This document shows positions 13,237 through 21,771 of a stretch of DNA of 42,850 bases, piece after piece. The DNA lies in the NCBI GenBank assembly GCA_947307225.1, contig CAMZIL010000007.1, positions 1 to 42,850 on the forward strand, read 5' to 3'. The stretch's first letter is position 1, and the number at the start of each line of letters is the position of its first letter. The notes beneath the pieces were generated by a model that made no database searches, was not told the origin of the DNA, and worked only from the letters and a program-made list of their open reading frames with translations. The DNA comes from an uncultured Candidatus Saccharibacteria bacterium (lineage in GTDB: Bacteria; Patescibacteriota; Saccharimonadia; Saccharimonadales; Saccharimonadaceae). The translations under genes and the position numbers were made by a program.

Positions 13237-14949
13237 ATGGATGGGCAGGAGGTGATAACGGCTGATGCGATGGACGCGCTACAGCTTACTTATGGGGTGC
13301 CGACGCGCACACTAGGCGAGGTGTCGGCGATTGCTCAACGTGTTGGAGCCAGCCTAAGTAGGCAGACTAAGGCGGGGGAGACGGCACGGGCTCTGATTAC
13401 GTGCACTATTATTAAGGGGGTGTACGAGCTGGTGAAATTAGCCAACTCGGAGACGTTTTACTATCGATCGAGAAGATATAACCCGGATGCCCCACAAGAG
13501 GCTATTGTTATGACCGCTTTGAACCGGGAGCAGTTGGATGATATAGTTAAGACATGGCATAAGCGAGTGTTTCCTGGCTTTTTCGAAAGCAGTGAGCTGA
13601 AACGAGCGTGTAACACTGTTTATGAGAATATAGAGGAGAAGATTATGGATACGAAATCAGATTACACCATCGTCTCCGATTCTCTCTGTTACGACTCAGC
13701 GACTGGCAAACTTTTACAGAGAGAGGAGCTGCTAGACCCCGACTCTAATCAGATACCACGGGTATACCGTCGGATGTTCGATTCGGACAGGGTTTCTGGA
13801 GACCAGGTGATAGTCCCATCTCTGACCCAACGCCAATCAGACATTCTCCTAGAAGAATATAATCTTACTCTGGAAGAGTTGGGCAATAATAAATTCAAGC
13901 AACATATACCAGAGATTAGCCAGTGGGCATGCGGAGAAGAAGATATATATCGCGACATTATATATATGTATGCGACGGCGTTCATGAAGACTAAGCCACT
14001 AGGGGTATTCTTCCCTGTTGGTGTCGGGCGTAACGGTAAGTCTAGCTGCATGGATCTGTGGGCTTCCTTAGTAGGGACGCGCAATGTGGCGCGGGTGCCC
14101 CTCGACAAGCTTGGGGAGAAGCACTTCGTCACGTCTTTACAGAGAGCGATGATTAATATCCCAGATGAGACGAATGAGTCGTATATTAAGGACCAGGCGG
14201 CTTTTCGTATGGTGGCCGCACATGCCGCATATCAGGTAGAGCGGATGGCATCAAATGAGCCAGTTACCTTACATTGCGACTTTATGATGGCATGTCCGAG
14301 CAACCATATCCCGAAATGGTCGGGCGACTCGGCGGAGGCATGCGTGAAGCGTACGAAAGCGATTCCGTTTAACGCCGACTTTAGTGCATCTGACCTATTG
14401 GCCACCTCTTGGGGGCAGGAGCATTTCACGCCGGATTTCATGGCGAAACTTGCCGGTCATGTGCTAGCGTATGCGTCATATTATTCGAGAAACGAGTGGG
14501 AGGAGACGGCGACGATGATTATGGAGCGCCAGGGTATCGAGGAGGATACGGCGAGCCAGTTTGTTTACGCGCGTCTCTGGTCTGCGATTTTCTGTGGCTA
14601 TGAAGACTTCGAACTTGTAAAGAAAGACTATTCGAACTGGTGTAAGCAGAAGGGCGTCCAAGAGGAGGACATTAAGCGCACCGATGTGTTCTGGCGACGC
14701 TATAAGAGAAATATGGCGAAGAACCCACGCAATGGGCGCGAGGCACATGTATATAAGCGTAAGGATGGAGCGAACAAGATTATTATGTTTAGCGACTTAC
14801 GCTTAAGCAACAAAGCGAAGACCTTTATGGATGGGCGCAAGCTATGCGACTATGTCGAGTTAGGCAGTATCGTATACGACCTTGAGCAAGAAGGTATCCT
14901 TAAGACTGATGCGGATAAAAAACTTATTCAGATGAAGATGGGGTTCTAA
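13237..14949 (+). CDS. SF3 primase-helicase (D5-like)
   Basis: 570 residues. The C-terminal part is an SF3 helicase: Walker A VGVGRNGKSS around residues 262-271, an acidic Walker B-like MINIPDET near 306, motif C/sensor-1 region CDFMMACPSNHIPKW around 350, and KRTKAIPFNADF with a likely arginine finger. The N-terminal 200 residues resemble the D5_N region that precedes the helicase in phage replicative proteins. I do not see a clear primase zinc finger or AEP triad, so primase activity may be weak or in the neighbouring small gene. It should unwind DNA at phage forks. It starts directly after the 89-aa gene. Confidence 0.85.
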   Translation: MDGQEVITADAMDALQLTYGVPTRTLGEVSAIAQRVGASLSRQTKAGETARALITCTIIKGVYELVKLANSETFYYRSRRYNPDAPQEAIVMTALNREQLDDIVKTWHKRVFPGFFESSELKRACNTVYENIEEKIMDTKSDYTIVSDSLCYDSATGKLLQREELLDPDSNQIPRVYRRMFDSDRVSGDQVIVPSLTQRQSDILLEEYNLTLEELGNNKFKQHIPEISQWACGEEDIYRDIIYMYATAFMKTKPLGVFFPVGVGRNGKSSCMDLWASLVGTRNVARVPLDKLGEKHFVTSLQRAMINIPDETNESYIKDQAAFRMVAAHAAYQVERMASNEPVTLHCDFMMACPSNHIPKWSGDSAEACVKRTKAIPFNADFSASDLLATSWGQEHFTPDFMAKLAGHVLAYASYYSRNEWEETATMIMERQGIEEDTASQFVYARLWSAIFCGYEDFELVKKDYSNWCKQKGVQEEDIKRTDVFWRRYKRNMAKNPRNGREAHVYKRKDGANKIIMFSDLRLSNKAKTFMDGRKLCDYVELGSIVYDLEQEGILKTDADKKLIQMKMGF

Positions 14950-14950
14950 T

Positions 14951-15346
14951 ATGAAGACGTTGGTGGACGCAGTATTAGAGAGCAATAATCAGTCTTACAA
15001 CCCCGCAGACTTTGATGAGTATGGGTTACCGAGGAATCGGGCGGACGAATTAGATTACACTGCGGCGAGAGTGTTCGCACGTAACCCGAGACTATATCTT
15101 AACGAAGACGATGGCCATCTGTATATTCATCACCGGAGGGTGAATGAGACGTATAACGAGCTGATGCGGCTGAGTAATATATATAATCAGTGGACACGCC
15201 CATCTAGGGCCCAAATGGTATGGAACCGCATACATGAGGTGGCCCCAAGGTACTCAAGAGATCGCATCTGGATAACAGATGAGTTATTATGGGACGTAGA
15301 AGATCAATCAATAGTTAAACAATCACCAAAGGAGAACCATATATAA
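14951..15346 (+). CDS. hypothetical protein (131 aa) next to primase-helicase
   Basis: 131 residues: MKTLVDAVLESNNQSYNPADFDEYGLPRNRADELDYTAARVFARNPRLYLNEDDGHLYIHHRRVNETYNELMRLSN... It starts one base after the helicase stop and its own stop overlaps the start of the nuclease gene (TAATGG). The middle section (FARNPRLYLNEDDGHLYIHHRRVNETYNEL) looks like an N-terminal D5/primase-associated segment, so it may be a helicase accessory or loader. This is positional inference; no family is recognised. Confidence 0.6.
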   Translation: MKTLVDAVLESNNQSYNPADFDEYGLPRNRADELDYTAARVFARNPRLYLNEDDGHLYIHHRRVNETYNELMRLSNIYNQWTRPSRAQMVWNRIHEVAPRYSRDRIWITDELLWDVEDQSIVKQSPKENHI

Positions 15347-15636
15347 TGGCACGAGAAGCAGATTTCCAGTCCAAAGTGCTAAAGTACCTCCGATCCAAGG
15401 GGTGCATAGCGTATAAAATGCAGCAAAATGCGACAACGCGCATCGCTACACCCGATATTCTCTTCATCAAAGAGGGTTTTTGGGGCGCGATTGAGTGCAA
15501 AGCGTCATCTAGGGCCAGATTCCAGCCTGGTCAGAAGGAGATGGTGGCGAAATTGGACGACTGGTCATGGGCGCGCGTGGCGTACCCGCAAAATTGGGAT
15601 ATAATTAAGAGTGAGCTAGAAGAAATTTTAAAATAA
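15346..15636 (+). CDS. VRR-NUC domain nuclease
   Basis: 96 residues, the size of minimal stand-alone VRR-NUC proteins. The PD-(D/E)xK-type residues are visible: Glu4, PDILF (Asp37), IECKAS (Glu50/Lys52), followed by FQPGQKEM with the conserved Gln. Family members cut structured DNA, including Holliday junctions and flaps. Its position with the SF3 helicase points to processing of replication or recombination intermediates. The start overlaps the previous stop by one base. Confidence 0.85.
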   Translation: MAREADFQSKVLKYLRSKGCIAYKMQQNATTRIATPDILFIKEGFWGAIECKASSRARFQPGQKEMVAKLDDWSWARVAYPQNWDIIKSELEEILK

Positions 15637-15645
15637 GGAGGGCAA

Positions 15646-16023
15646 ATGAAAGACAGCTACAATATCTTGTGTAAACATACGGAAGAATTTAAGCGTCATG
15701 CGGAATCTTCTATGTCTACAATCGTAGATGTCATCAACTGGGGGCGAGATAAGGGGCTGAATGACCCAAAAGCCCAGCTGAACAAGGTTATCGAGGAGGT
15801 CGGAGAGATTGCGCATGAGGTTACGCGCAACCACTACGACTTGAGCACCGGCGCCGTATCTGATGAGCTCTCCGATGCGATTGGCGACACGCTTGTAACT
15901 GTTTTGATCTTATCTGATATTCTCGGCGAGGACCCGATGGCATGTTTAGCTGAGGCATATGAGCAAATTAAAGGACGTTCAGGAGAGACAAAGAATGGCA
16001 CTTTCATTAAAGAAGAAAAATAG
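15646..16023 (+). CDS. MazG-like nucleotide pyrophosphohydrolase
   Basis: 125 residues. The all-alpha NTP-PPase signature is clear: IEEVGEIAHE (Glu51/Glu54) followed by DELSDAIGD (Glu74/Asp77/Asp81), which bind the metal ions. Phage MazG proteins hydrolyse (d)NTPs or alarmones and are thought to tune nucleotide pools during infection. SD AAGGAGG lies upstream. The 3' end overlaps the next gene by 29 bases. The C-terminal tail after residue 110 (KGRSGETKNGTFIKEEK) is probably disordered. Confidence 0.85.
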   Translation: MKDSYNILCKHTEEFKRHAESSMSTIVDVINWGRDKGLNDPKAQLNKVIEEVGEIAHEVTRNHYDLSTGAVSDELSDAIGDTLVTVLILSDILGEDPMACLAEAYEQIKGRSGETKNGTFIKEEK

Positions 16024-16297
16024 CGAGTATATCATCTGTTGTAAATGTGGCGACACGCAAAGCTTTAGCCGCGATGCGTTTAAACTTCTTTTTCCTGGGC
16101 GCGCTCTCCCAGAGCAGTATCTGCAGCCAGATCTACATAAGCTGGTCGACAAACTGAACAAGAACAGTAACTTCTGCAAATATATCACTGAGAACCTTTT
16201 GAACGGGAAGAATAAGTTCTCCTATTACTTCTCGGTGGATCCAAAGGGGAACGTGGTGGAGCAATATAATCTGTTAACCGGAAAGAAGGTGTTATGA
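15995..16297 (+). CDS. small CCxC protein (100 aa)
   Basis: The frame can be opened at 15959, but the ATG at 15995 follows AGGAGAG by eight bases and leaves a compact product, MALSLKKKNSEYIICCKCGDTQSFSRDAF..., so I choose it. It has a CCKCG knuckle near residues 15-19 but no second Cys pair, so zinc binding would need another partner. The C-terminal half ends FSYYFSVDPKGNVVEQYNLLTGKKVL, a strand-rich segment. The 5' end overlaps the MazG gene and its TGA stop overlaps the next ATG (ATGA). No family is recognised. Confidence 0.6.
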   Translation: MALSLKKKNSEYIICCKCGDTQSFSRDAFKLLFPGRALPEQYLQPDLHKLVDKLNKNSNFCKYITENLLNGKNKFSYYFSVDPKGNVVEQYNLLTGKKVL

Positions 16298-16611
16298 TTG
16301 CAATTATAACTTGCGCCTGCGGCGGAGCCGAGGAGATGGCTCGGTCTATCTTGCGCCAAGCCGACTATAAAGATTGGCTGAAGATGCCAATCGCTAATGG
16401 CAAGGACCAGTCTAAATATGTGATGGACTCTCTGCGTAGCAAGTACCAGAATAATGATAACTTCAAGGCGCTGGACGCGTATTATCCTGGTCGGAGTAGC
16501 TATATCGTAATAATCGGTTACGATAAGGGGGCCTTCAAGTGGGCCGACGTCGCAAGAGGCAAGCTGAAAGAGCGTCTTGACGGTGAACTTATCGTGCGTG
16601 ATTTTTCTTAA
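16294..16611 (+). CDS. hypothetical protein (105 aa)
   Basis: 105 residues opening with a hydrophobic strand and a glycine turn (MIAIITCACGGAEEMARSIL), then helices, then SSYIVIIGYDKGAFKWADVARGKLKERL and a terminal strand. This alternating pattern suggests a compact alpha/beta protein. It is translationally coupled to the CCxC gene by ATGA. No catalytic motif is visible. It ends the DNA-metabolism cluster, followed by a promoter-like sequence. Confidence 0.6.
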   Translation: MIAIITCACGGAEEMARSILRQADYKDWLKMPIANGKDQSKYVMDSLRSKYQNNDNFKALDAYYPGRSSYIVIIGYDKGAFKWADVARGKLKERLDGELIVRDFS

Positions 16612-16612
16612 T

Positions 16613-16641
16613 TTGCTTATTTTTGTGCGCCATTATATATT
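16613..16641 (+). promoter_or_regulatory. likely promoter before late genes
   Basis: TTGCTT (16613-16618) and TATATT (16636-16641) are 17 bases apart, with SD AAGGAGG after it. It lies at the junction between DNA-metabolism and packaging genes. Confidence 0.5.
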
Positions 16642-16664
16642 AATAGTATGTAAGGAGGCATTAA

Positions 16665-17096
16665 ATGCAGGACAACAACTTGCCAGTAGGCTGCATCTCG
16701 GTAGACGAGGCAATCAAACTTATCAACTCTGATACGCGTACGAACGCAAAGGTGGACACAGAGTTCCTTCTTCGGAATCTTCCATATCTACGCCCAGATG
16801 GTACATACACCATCAAGAAGCTGCGTACTGAGGATGGCCGTTTGGTCGAAGACGGCAATACCACCGCTATCGTACGTACAGAGTATGAGAAAACTATCTT
16901 AGAGCATGCGATCGTGGAGCATTATAAGAAGATGACCACGCGCCAAGACTTTAATCCAGATACGATTGGGTTGCGTAACATTACAACCACAGTGGACGAA
17001 GAGACTAATATTGGTGCACGCTTGATGAAGAACAAGAAACCATTGATCAAACCAGGCGAAGATTTAGGCAGCGGCTCCAAGAATATCGAGGAGTAA
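16665..17096 (+). CDS. hypothetical protein (143 aa) at start of packaging cluster
   Basis: 143 residues: MQDNNLPVGCISVDEAIKLINSDTRTNAKVDTEFLLRNLPYLRPDGTYTIKKLRTEDGRLVEDGN..., with a Thr-rich middle and a polar C-terminus. SD GGAGG lies before the ATG. Position before the large terminase suggests a terminase or packaging accessory, but no helix-turn-helix typical of TerS is evident. No family is recognised. Confidence 0.65.
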   Translation: MQDNNLPVGCISVDEAIKLINSDTRTNAKVDTEFLLRNLPYLRPDGTYTIKKLRTEDGRLVEDGNTTAIVRTEYEKTILEHAIVEHYKKMTTRQDFNPDTIGLRNITTTVDEETNIGARLMKNKKPLIKPGEDLGSGSKNIEE

Positions 17097-17097
17097 T

Positions 17098-17349
17098 ATG
17101 CAAGATATCAAGGAGTTTCAACAGACTTACGCCACTTTTATGGATGCGTTCAACCGTATCTCAAAAGCTAGGACTTCTAGAGAGGTAGACGAGTTGGAGA
17201 TTAAGTGTGTCCGCACTCTCCAACTTCTAGAGGCGCAAATCGGCTACGTCGGTCGTGGGCTTTATGATGAGGTCCTCTTGCGCCGCCGCGCCATCAGTGC
17301 CGGATTACCAGAGGAAGAAAAAGTCGTGAAGAAAGGTAAGAGGAAGTAA
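17098..17349 (+). CDS. small helical protein (83 aa), possible packaging accessory
   Basis: 83 residues, almost wholly helical (DIKEFQQTYATFMDAFNRISKARTSREVDELEIKCVRTLQLLEAQIGYVGRGLYDEVLLRRRAI), with a basic tail KVVKKGKRK. It starts one base after the previous stop and its own stop overlaps the next ATG by one base. A small helical protein with basic tail next to TerL could be a TerS-like or DNA-binding accessory; this is inference from place and shape only. Confidence 0.65.
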   Translation: MQDIKEFQQTYATFMDAFNRISKARTSREVDELEIKCVRTLQLLEAQIGYVGRGLYDEVLLRRRAISAGLPEEEKVVKKGKRK

Positions 17350-17594
17350 TGGATGGGGTAGTGGTGAATGTTGACGATATCACCATCGATGACGTCAACA
17401 AAAACCTCCTATCCAGGCTTAACACCTTAATCAATGACGCCGATTCGGAGGAGATTTTGCAGATAGCTGAAGCTGTAGCGAAACTCAACGCGTCGCGTCG
17501 TAATAATGACCAATTCGCGAAGCCAGCATCGCAGGAGGAGAAGTCTGAGTTTGAGCGCACGGCTGCGATAGGAGAGATTTTAGGAGCGAAGTAA
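17349..17594 (+). CDS. small helical protein (81 aa), candidate small terminase
   Basis: 81 residues, acidic and helical (VDDITIDDVNKNLLSRLNTLINDADSEEILQIAEAVAKLNASRRNNDQFAKPASQEEKSEFERTAAIGEILGAK). It directly precedes the large terminase with its last codons forming the SD for it (TTAGGAG). The immediate upstream position is the classical TerS slot, and the repeated helix-turn arrangement would suit an oligomeric TerS core. I see no clear helix-turn-helix, so confidence in function is modest. Confidence 0.65.
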   Translation: MDGVVVNVDDITIDDVNKNLLSRLNTLINDADSEEILQIAEAVAKLNASRRNNDQFAKPASQEEKSEFERTAAIGEILGAK

Positions 17595-17595
17595 G

Positions 17596-19308
17596 ATGGG
17601 CAAAATCTTAAGCTCCGACTATAGCTTGTCAGATGACCACTTAAGCAAAGAGCAGATTATTCGTGCCCTTTCTGGTGATTTTGAGGGTTTTAAGTTTTTC
17701 TTCAATAACTTTTGCCAGTTGCAAGATAAGGATACGCGGCAGTTAATTCACCCGGTCCTCAACAAAGGCCAGGAAATGATTGCCCGTACGCTGCTCGATT
17801 ATATTTCTGCCGACACGAGAAAAGATTATCATCGAGAGTGTGTTATTCTCGCCCCGCGTCAGATCGGCAAGTCTACTCTGATTACTGCTATTTCTAACTA
17901 CATGATGGCATATGTACCTGGCTGCGAAAGGGTGAATCTTGTGCATACCTTACACACAGGGGCCGCAGCGGCAAAGTATTGCTCGCAAAAGATTATCCCT
18001 ATTGTCACAGGGGTGCACCCTGATATATTTCCAACTATCGAGAAGAATACTATTGGGACGTCTACTATGCTGAATTATAAGAACGTGAAAGGGTACGAGC
18101 GTAATGGTATCTATGAGGTGACGTCCGCTGGTTCAAACTCCGTACGCTCTAGCACGGTAACGATTTGGCTAGCAGACGAGCCATCTGAGTATCGTTCGCC
18201 GGAGGCAGTAGAAGATGCTATTTCTGGTGCTATTGGCGACTATGGGTTCTCGTTCACCGCCTATATTGGTACGTTCTCTGATAAGGTGTCGTCTTATTTT
18301 CTAGACAAGATAAAAACCGCTATCGATAATCCCGACGAGATGGACCTCGTGTTTATCCCGTGGTTCTTAGTATATGGTCGACCAGGTGACGCCCGCGATG
18401 TAGACCTCGAGACTCTTTCCGAATACGAGAGAGACGTCATCCTGCCAGAGATGCAGAAGTATAACATCCCACCTGAAGAGTTCCCGGCCAAGATCGGTTG
18501 GTATCGTCGTCGCGCAATGCGCACATCTAAGATGCGTTACGAGTTCCCGACGAGCGTAGAAGATATTCTTACTCTTACCTCTGATAAGAAAGTGTTCAAC
18601 CAAGATTCGATCGATTACCAGAGAGGACTGGTTGAAGAGGGGACGCCATATCGCCTAATCACAGACAATATGACGAAGAAAGTCGAGGCTCAGGCGACAG
18701 ACTCTTCCCCGTTCAGGATATTCAGGAGGCCAGTTCCAGGCCACCACTATAAGGTTGTAGTGGATCCGATTGTGGCTGCGAATGAAGACACAGACATTTT
18801 TGCCATGTCGGTGTTTGATGACGAAACGCTTGAACAGGTGGCCGTGTTCCAGGCGAGAGAGTATCAGGCTGAGGAATACGCCGATTACGCCGTGTCTATC
18901 GCTAAGATTTACAACAATGCGCTGATTTGCCCAGAGTCGAACGTGGCTGACGCTTTTATTGTGTCGTGTCGCGCGCTTGGGTACTATTTCTTCTATTACT
19001 CTTCGCCCGCCGCTCGCAAAAATAAGGACCCTGGTATCCGTACCACAGTTAGCTCGAAAGAGTCGATGGTAGATAAACTCGGGTTGCTCCTCGATACGAA
19101 GAAGATAAAATTGCACGACAGAGAGACGGTAGACGAGCTCGATACGTTTGAGAAGAGGTCTAGGAGAAGTTCGACTGGAGCTCAATCTGTGAGGATGGCG
19201 GCGAGAAAAGGTCATCATGATGATATGGTGGCTACTCTCTGGATCTACGCTGGGACTTTGGATGAGAAACAACTCACTGGTCGTTCGCACGGCTGGGCGA
19301 TTATTTAG
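17596..19308 (+). CDS. terminase large subunit (ATPase-nuclease)
   Basis: 570 residues, close to the normal TerL length. The N-terminal ATPase has Walker A LAPRQIGKSTL near residue 90 and Walker B TIWLADEPSEY near residue 191, with the adjacent catalytic glutamate in DEP. The C-terminal RNase H-like nuclease has YKVVVDPIVAANEDTD (Asp near 390), ICPESN (Glu near 445) and RKGHHDDMVATLWIY (Asp near 540). This motor translocates DNA into the prohead through the portal encoded next and cuts the concatemer. The SD is TTAGGAGCG. No truncation or frameshift is seen. Confidence 0.95.
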   Translation: MGKILSSDYSLSDDHLSKEQIIRALSGDFEGFKFFFNNFCQLQDKDTRQLIHPVLNKGQEMIARTLLDYISADTRKDYHRECVILAPRQIGKSTLITAISNYMMAYVPGCERVNLVHTLHTGAAAAKYCSQKIIPIVTGVHPDIFPTIEKNTIGTSTMLNYKNVKGYERNGIYEVTSAGSNSVRSSTVTIWLADEPSEYRSPEAVEDAISGAIGDYGFSFTAYIGTFSDKVSSYFLDKIKTAIDNPDEMDLVFIPWFLVYGRPGDARDVDLETLSEYERDVILPEMQKYNIPPEEFPAKIGWYRRRAMRTSKMRYEFPTSVEDILTLTSDKKVFNQDSIDYQRGLVEEGTPYRLITDNMTKKVEAQATDSSPFRIFRRPVPGHHYKVVVDPIVAANEDTDIFAMSVFDDETLEQVAVFQAREYQAEEYADYAVSIAKIYNNALICPESNVADAFIVSCRALGYYFFYYSSPAARKNKDPGIRTTVSSKESMVDKLGLLLDTKKIKLHDRETVDELDTFEKRSRRSSTGAQSVRMAARKGHHDDMVATLWIYAGTLDEKQLTGRSHGWAII

Positions 19309-19337
19309 GTTTTATTTTATAAGGTGGAGAAATATTT

Positions 19338-19343
19338 TATTAT
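19338..19343 (+). promoter_or_regulatory. -10 box for leaderless portal mRNA
   Basis: TATTAT lies exactly six bases before the portal ATG (19350), placing transcription start at or next to the start codon. The nearest SD-like sequence (GGTGGAG) is over 20 bases upstream, too far to serve this ATG. Confidence 0.6.
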
Positions 19344-19349
19344 TTAGTT

Positions 19350-21527
19350 ATGAGCAGCTCGAAAAATTATATAGATTGGAATGGTGACTTCAATTATCCG
19401 CTGCAGTGGATTTATGAGTCTATGCCGGCTCGTTACGCCTACCAATGCTGGCTGCATCGTGCCAACCTCGCGATGCAACAAAAGCCGAGCGTTAACTTGT
19501 ACAAGGCCGAGCTAGAGAGCAATTTGAAGTCTATTCCAGATGACAGAATATCAAAGGAAGATCGCGCACGCTGTCTTTGTGTGCCAGAGGGGCGGTCAAG
19601 TGTTATCCGTGAGGCGGTGAAGAATCGTGTCAACCAGATGGCAAGCGGTGTTGACGCGTATGAATGCACCATAAATGACCCGTATATGCTCGTCGACGAC
19701 GAGACTGAGGACCTACTTGCGGCAAAATGCGAACAGGACTATATCGAGAGCAAACTGAACACTTTTGCCTCTAAGTTCTCTCGTGACTTAACCCTTTACG
19801 GTATCACGGCGGTATTAGTCAAATACTGTCCAGAATCTGACAAGAACGATATCTACCGTATCAACCCGAAAAACCTTTGGTTTGATACGATGTATAGTTC
19901 TACTGGTCAAGAACGCTTCCGTGGATATTCGACGATGATCTCGTATGCAAAGCTCAAGTGTATGATTGAAGCCGAGCACGACATCATTAACACTAATCTG
20001 GAAGTACCGGACCGATCTATCCGCAATAAGAACGGTATGCCGGATAAGCATATTAAGGTCGGTCGCCGTAAGATTACAACGCTTAATGACCTCGATATTT
20101 ATATTGAAGATATGAACAAGCTAGCAAATTCTCCAGATTTGCAAGGCTGGCCATCAGATTACTTCAATGAGTATTCGCACGACCTTCAAAACTGTTACAA
20201 CATTAACTGGTATCGCACACTCGCTACCGACGCTGAGGCTAAGACCAAGAGCGGCTATAACGGTGACGATGTTGAGCTAACGGTTATTTATGATTTAGCC
20301 CGCAAGATTGAGTTTAAGATCATCAACCGCCGTTTTGTTATCTCTGCGAATAAAGACGCCTTCCGTCGTAACATCATCTTTGAAATTCATAACCCGATTA
20401 CAGATGAGGTCACATACCGAGCAGAAGAGTATTGTCTAGATTGCCCTCTCAAATTCGCATACGAAGAAGTAGAAGGCCGCGACTCATTCGCCTATCCGTT
20501 CTCTCCTATCTTTACTTTGCTCGACGACCATGACGAGCTATGTGCATGGCGCGCCAAGCGTGCGCATGTGACGAAGATTCTCTCTGTTCTCCGTATCGAA
20601 ACGAACGGCGCTGACGCTCAATCGCTCAAGGGAGTGTTGAATGTCATGGGTATCGTTCTAGATAATGTCCAGGGGGATATTAACTCTATTAACTTTGCAT
20701 ACGACTATACCCCAATCGACAGCGAAATCCAGATTCTCGAGCAGAAGATTATTAAGAACCTTAGCGCGTATGACCAGTTCGACGCTCTACAAGCTATGGG
20801 CGACCGCGCGAGTGCGGCTGAGTCTGGTATGGCTCAAACTGCCATCGCTCAAGGTCTTTCTACCCACCAGAATACGATTATGGGGCTGTACGCAGATATC
20901 GCCCGTCAGTGTCTTGGCAACCGCGTTGTTTACTCGCCTAACCAAGAGTTCCCTATTACAAACCTCGGCCAATACTCGTCTATCACCATCCAACAGATGG
21001 CTTTGAATACGATCATTAATGTAAAGCCGAAGCTGGCTAAAGAGGTGCGCGAGAAACTGCTAGCTGCGAACGCTATTGCTATCGCATCCAACTTCAAAGA
21101 CATCTTGTCCGAAGAGGGTATTGCTTACTTCCTCTCTCAAGGTATGTTTGGACAAGCCCCACGTAAACTCGTATCTACCTTCTTGAATAAACCGAAGACC
21201 AATCCTGATGAGGTCAAAAACGCCACACTGCAAGCTCAAAACCAGGCAGAGATGCTTAAACAGAACCAGGCCATGTACGAGCAGGACCCAGTTAAATATG
21301 AATCTGAGAACGTTATGGAGCAAGGCACGCCAGACCAGATTGACCAAGTTATAGCTTCTCTAGGCGGCGGTCAAGCCCCAGCTATTGAGCCGAACTCTGA
21401 CGATTTGAGCGAAGCCTCGCCGGAACTCCTTGATATGCCAGAGCAGGATGGTGCGTATGCGCCCGATTTAGCTGGAATGACGTCTGAGCTCGGTGCTCAA
21501 TACGCCAATCCAAATGGCATGATATAA
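19350..21527 (+). CDS. portal protein
   Basis: 725 residues, typical of podovirus portals. It follows TerL, begins SSSKNYIDWNGDFNYPLQWIYESMPARYAYQCWLHRANLAMQ, has a mixed clip/wing region, and a long central part with AYDYTPIDSEIQILEQKIIKNLSAYDQFDALQAMGDRASAAESGMAQTAIAQGL, the stem/crown-helix style found in portals with a helical segment before a Gln-rich tail. The last 120 residues are Gln/Pro/Glu-rich and low complexity. It forms the dodecameric vertex for DNA entry. No usable SD precedes the ATG, which instead sits six bases after a -10 box. Family assignment rests on position, size and segment style. Confidence 0.85.
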   Translation: MSSSKNYIDWNGDFNYPLQWIYESMPARYAYQCWLHRANLAMQQKPSVNLYKAELESNLKSIPDDRISKEDRARCLCVPEGRSSVIREAVKNRVNQMASGVDAYECTINDPYMLVDDETEDLLAAKCEQDYIESKLNTFASKFSRDLTLYGITAVLVKYCPESDKNDIYRINPKNLWFDTMYSSTGQERFRGYSTMISYAKLKCMIEAEHDIINTNLEVPDRSIRNKNGMPDKHIKVGRRKITTLNDLDIYIEDMNKLANSPDLQGWPSDYFNEYSHDLQNCYNINWYRTLATDAEAKTKSGYNGDDVELTVIYDLARKIEFKIINRRFVISANKDAFRRNIIFEIHNPITDEVTYRAEEYCLDCPLKFAYEEVEGRDSFAYPFSPIFTLLDDHDELCAWRAKRAHVTKILSVLRIETNGADAQSLKGVLNVMGIVLDNVQGDINSINFAYDYTPIDSEIQILEQKIIKNLSAYDQFDALQAMGDRASAAESGMAQTAIAQGLSTHQNTIMGLYADIARQCLGNRVVYSPNQEFPITNLGQYSSITIQQMALNTIINVKPKLAKEVREKLLAANAIAIASNFKDILSEEGIAYFLSQGMFGQAPRKLVSTFLNKPKTNPDEVKNATLQAQNQAEMLKQNQAMYEQDPVKYESENVMEQGTPDQIDQVIASLGGGQAPAIEPNSDDLSEASPELLDMPEQDGAYAPDLAGMTSELGAQYANPNGMI

Positions 21528-21528
21528 T
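21523..21528 (+). promoter_or_regulatory. -10 box for leaderless mRNA of 21535 gene
   Basis: TATAAT (embracing the portal stop codon TAA at 21525-21527) lies exactly six bases before the ATG at 21535. No SD is present. Confidence 0.6.
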
Positions 21529-21534
21529 CATGAC

Positions 21535-21741
21535 ATGGAAGATAAATCGATAAATATTCCAAAGCTCATCAACAAAAGCTACGAACCGAAAGATGTCGTA
21601 GCTTTTGTCGTAGATAAGATGCGCCAATATAATTGCCGTATGGGGAAAGAATATGCCGATAGAGAGCTCGAGCTTTATATCGACATTCTTGACGAGCTCG
21701 GCAATAAGCTTGGTAGCAAAAAGAGCAAGGTTATTTTATAA
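21535..21741 (+). CDS. small protein between portal and scaffold (68 aa)
   Basis: 68 residues: MEDKSINIPKLINKSYEPKDVVAFVVDKMRQYNCRMGKEYADRELELYIDILDELGNKLGSKKSKVIL. Mostly helical with a basic C-terminus. It lies seven bases after the portal stop and has no SD, only the -10 box at 21523. Small genes at this site can encode head-completion or prohead proteins; no family is recognised. Confidence 0.65.
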   Translation: MEDKSINIPKLINKSYEPKDVVAFVVDKMRQYNCRMGKEYADRELELYIDILDELGNKLGSKKSKVIL

Positions 21742-21771
21742 TAACGTTATAAACTTAAGTGAAAGGACTAC

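Noticed and set aside
18655-19290. Long leftward frame inside the large terminase
   Set aside because: It is antisense to a well-supported gene with catalytic residues and has no SD.
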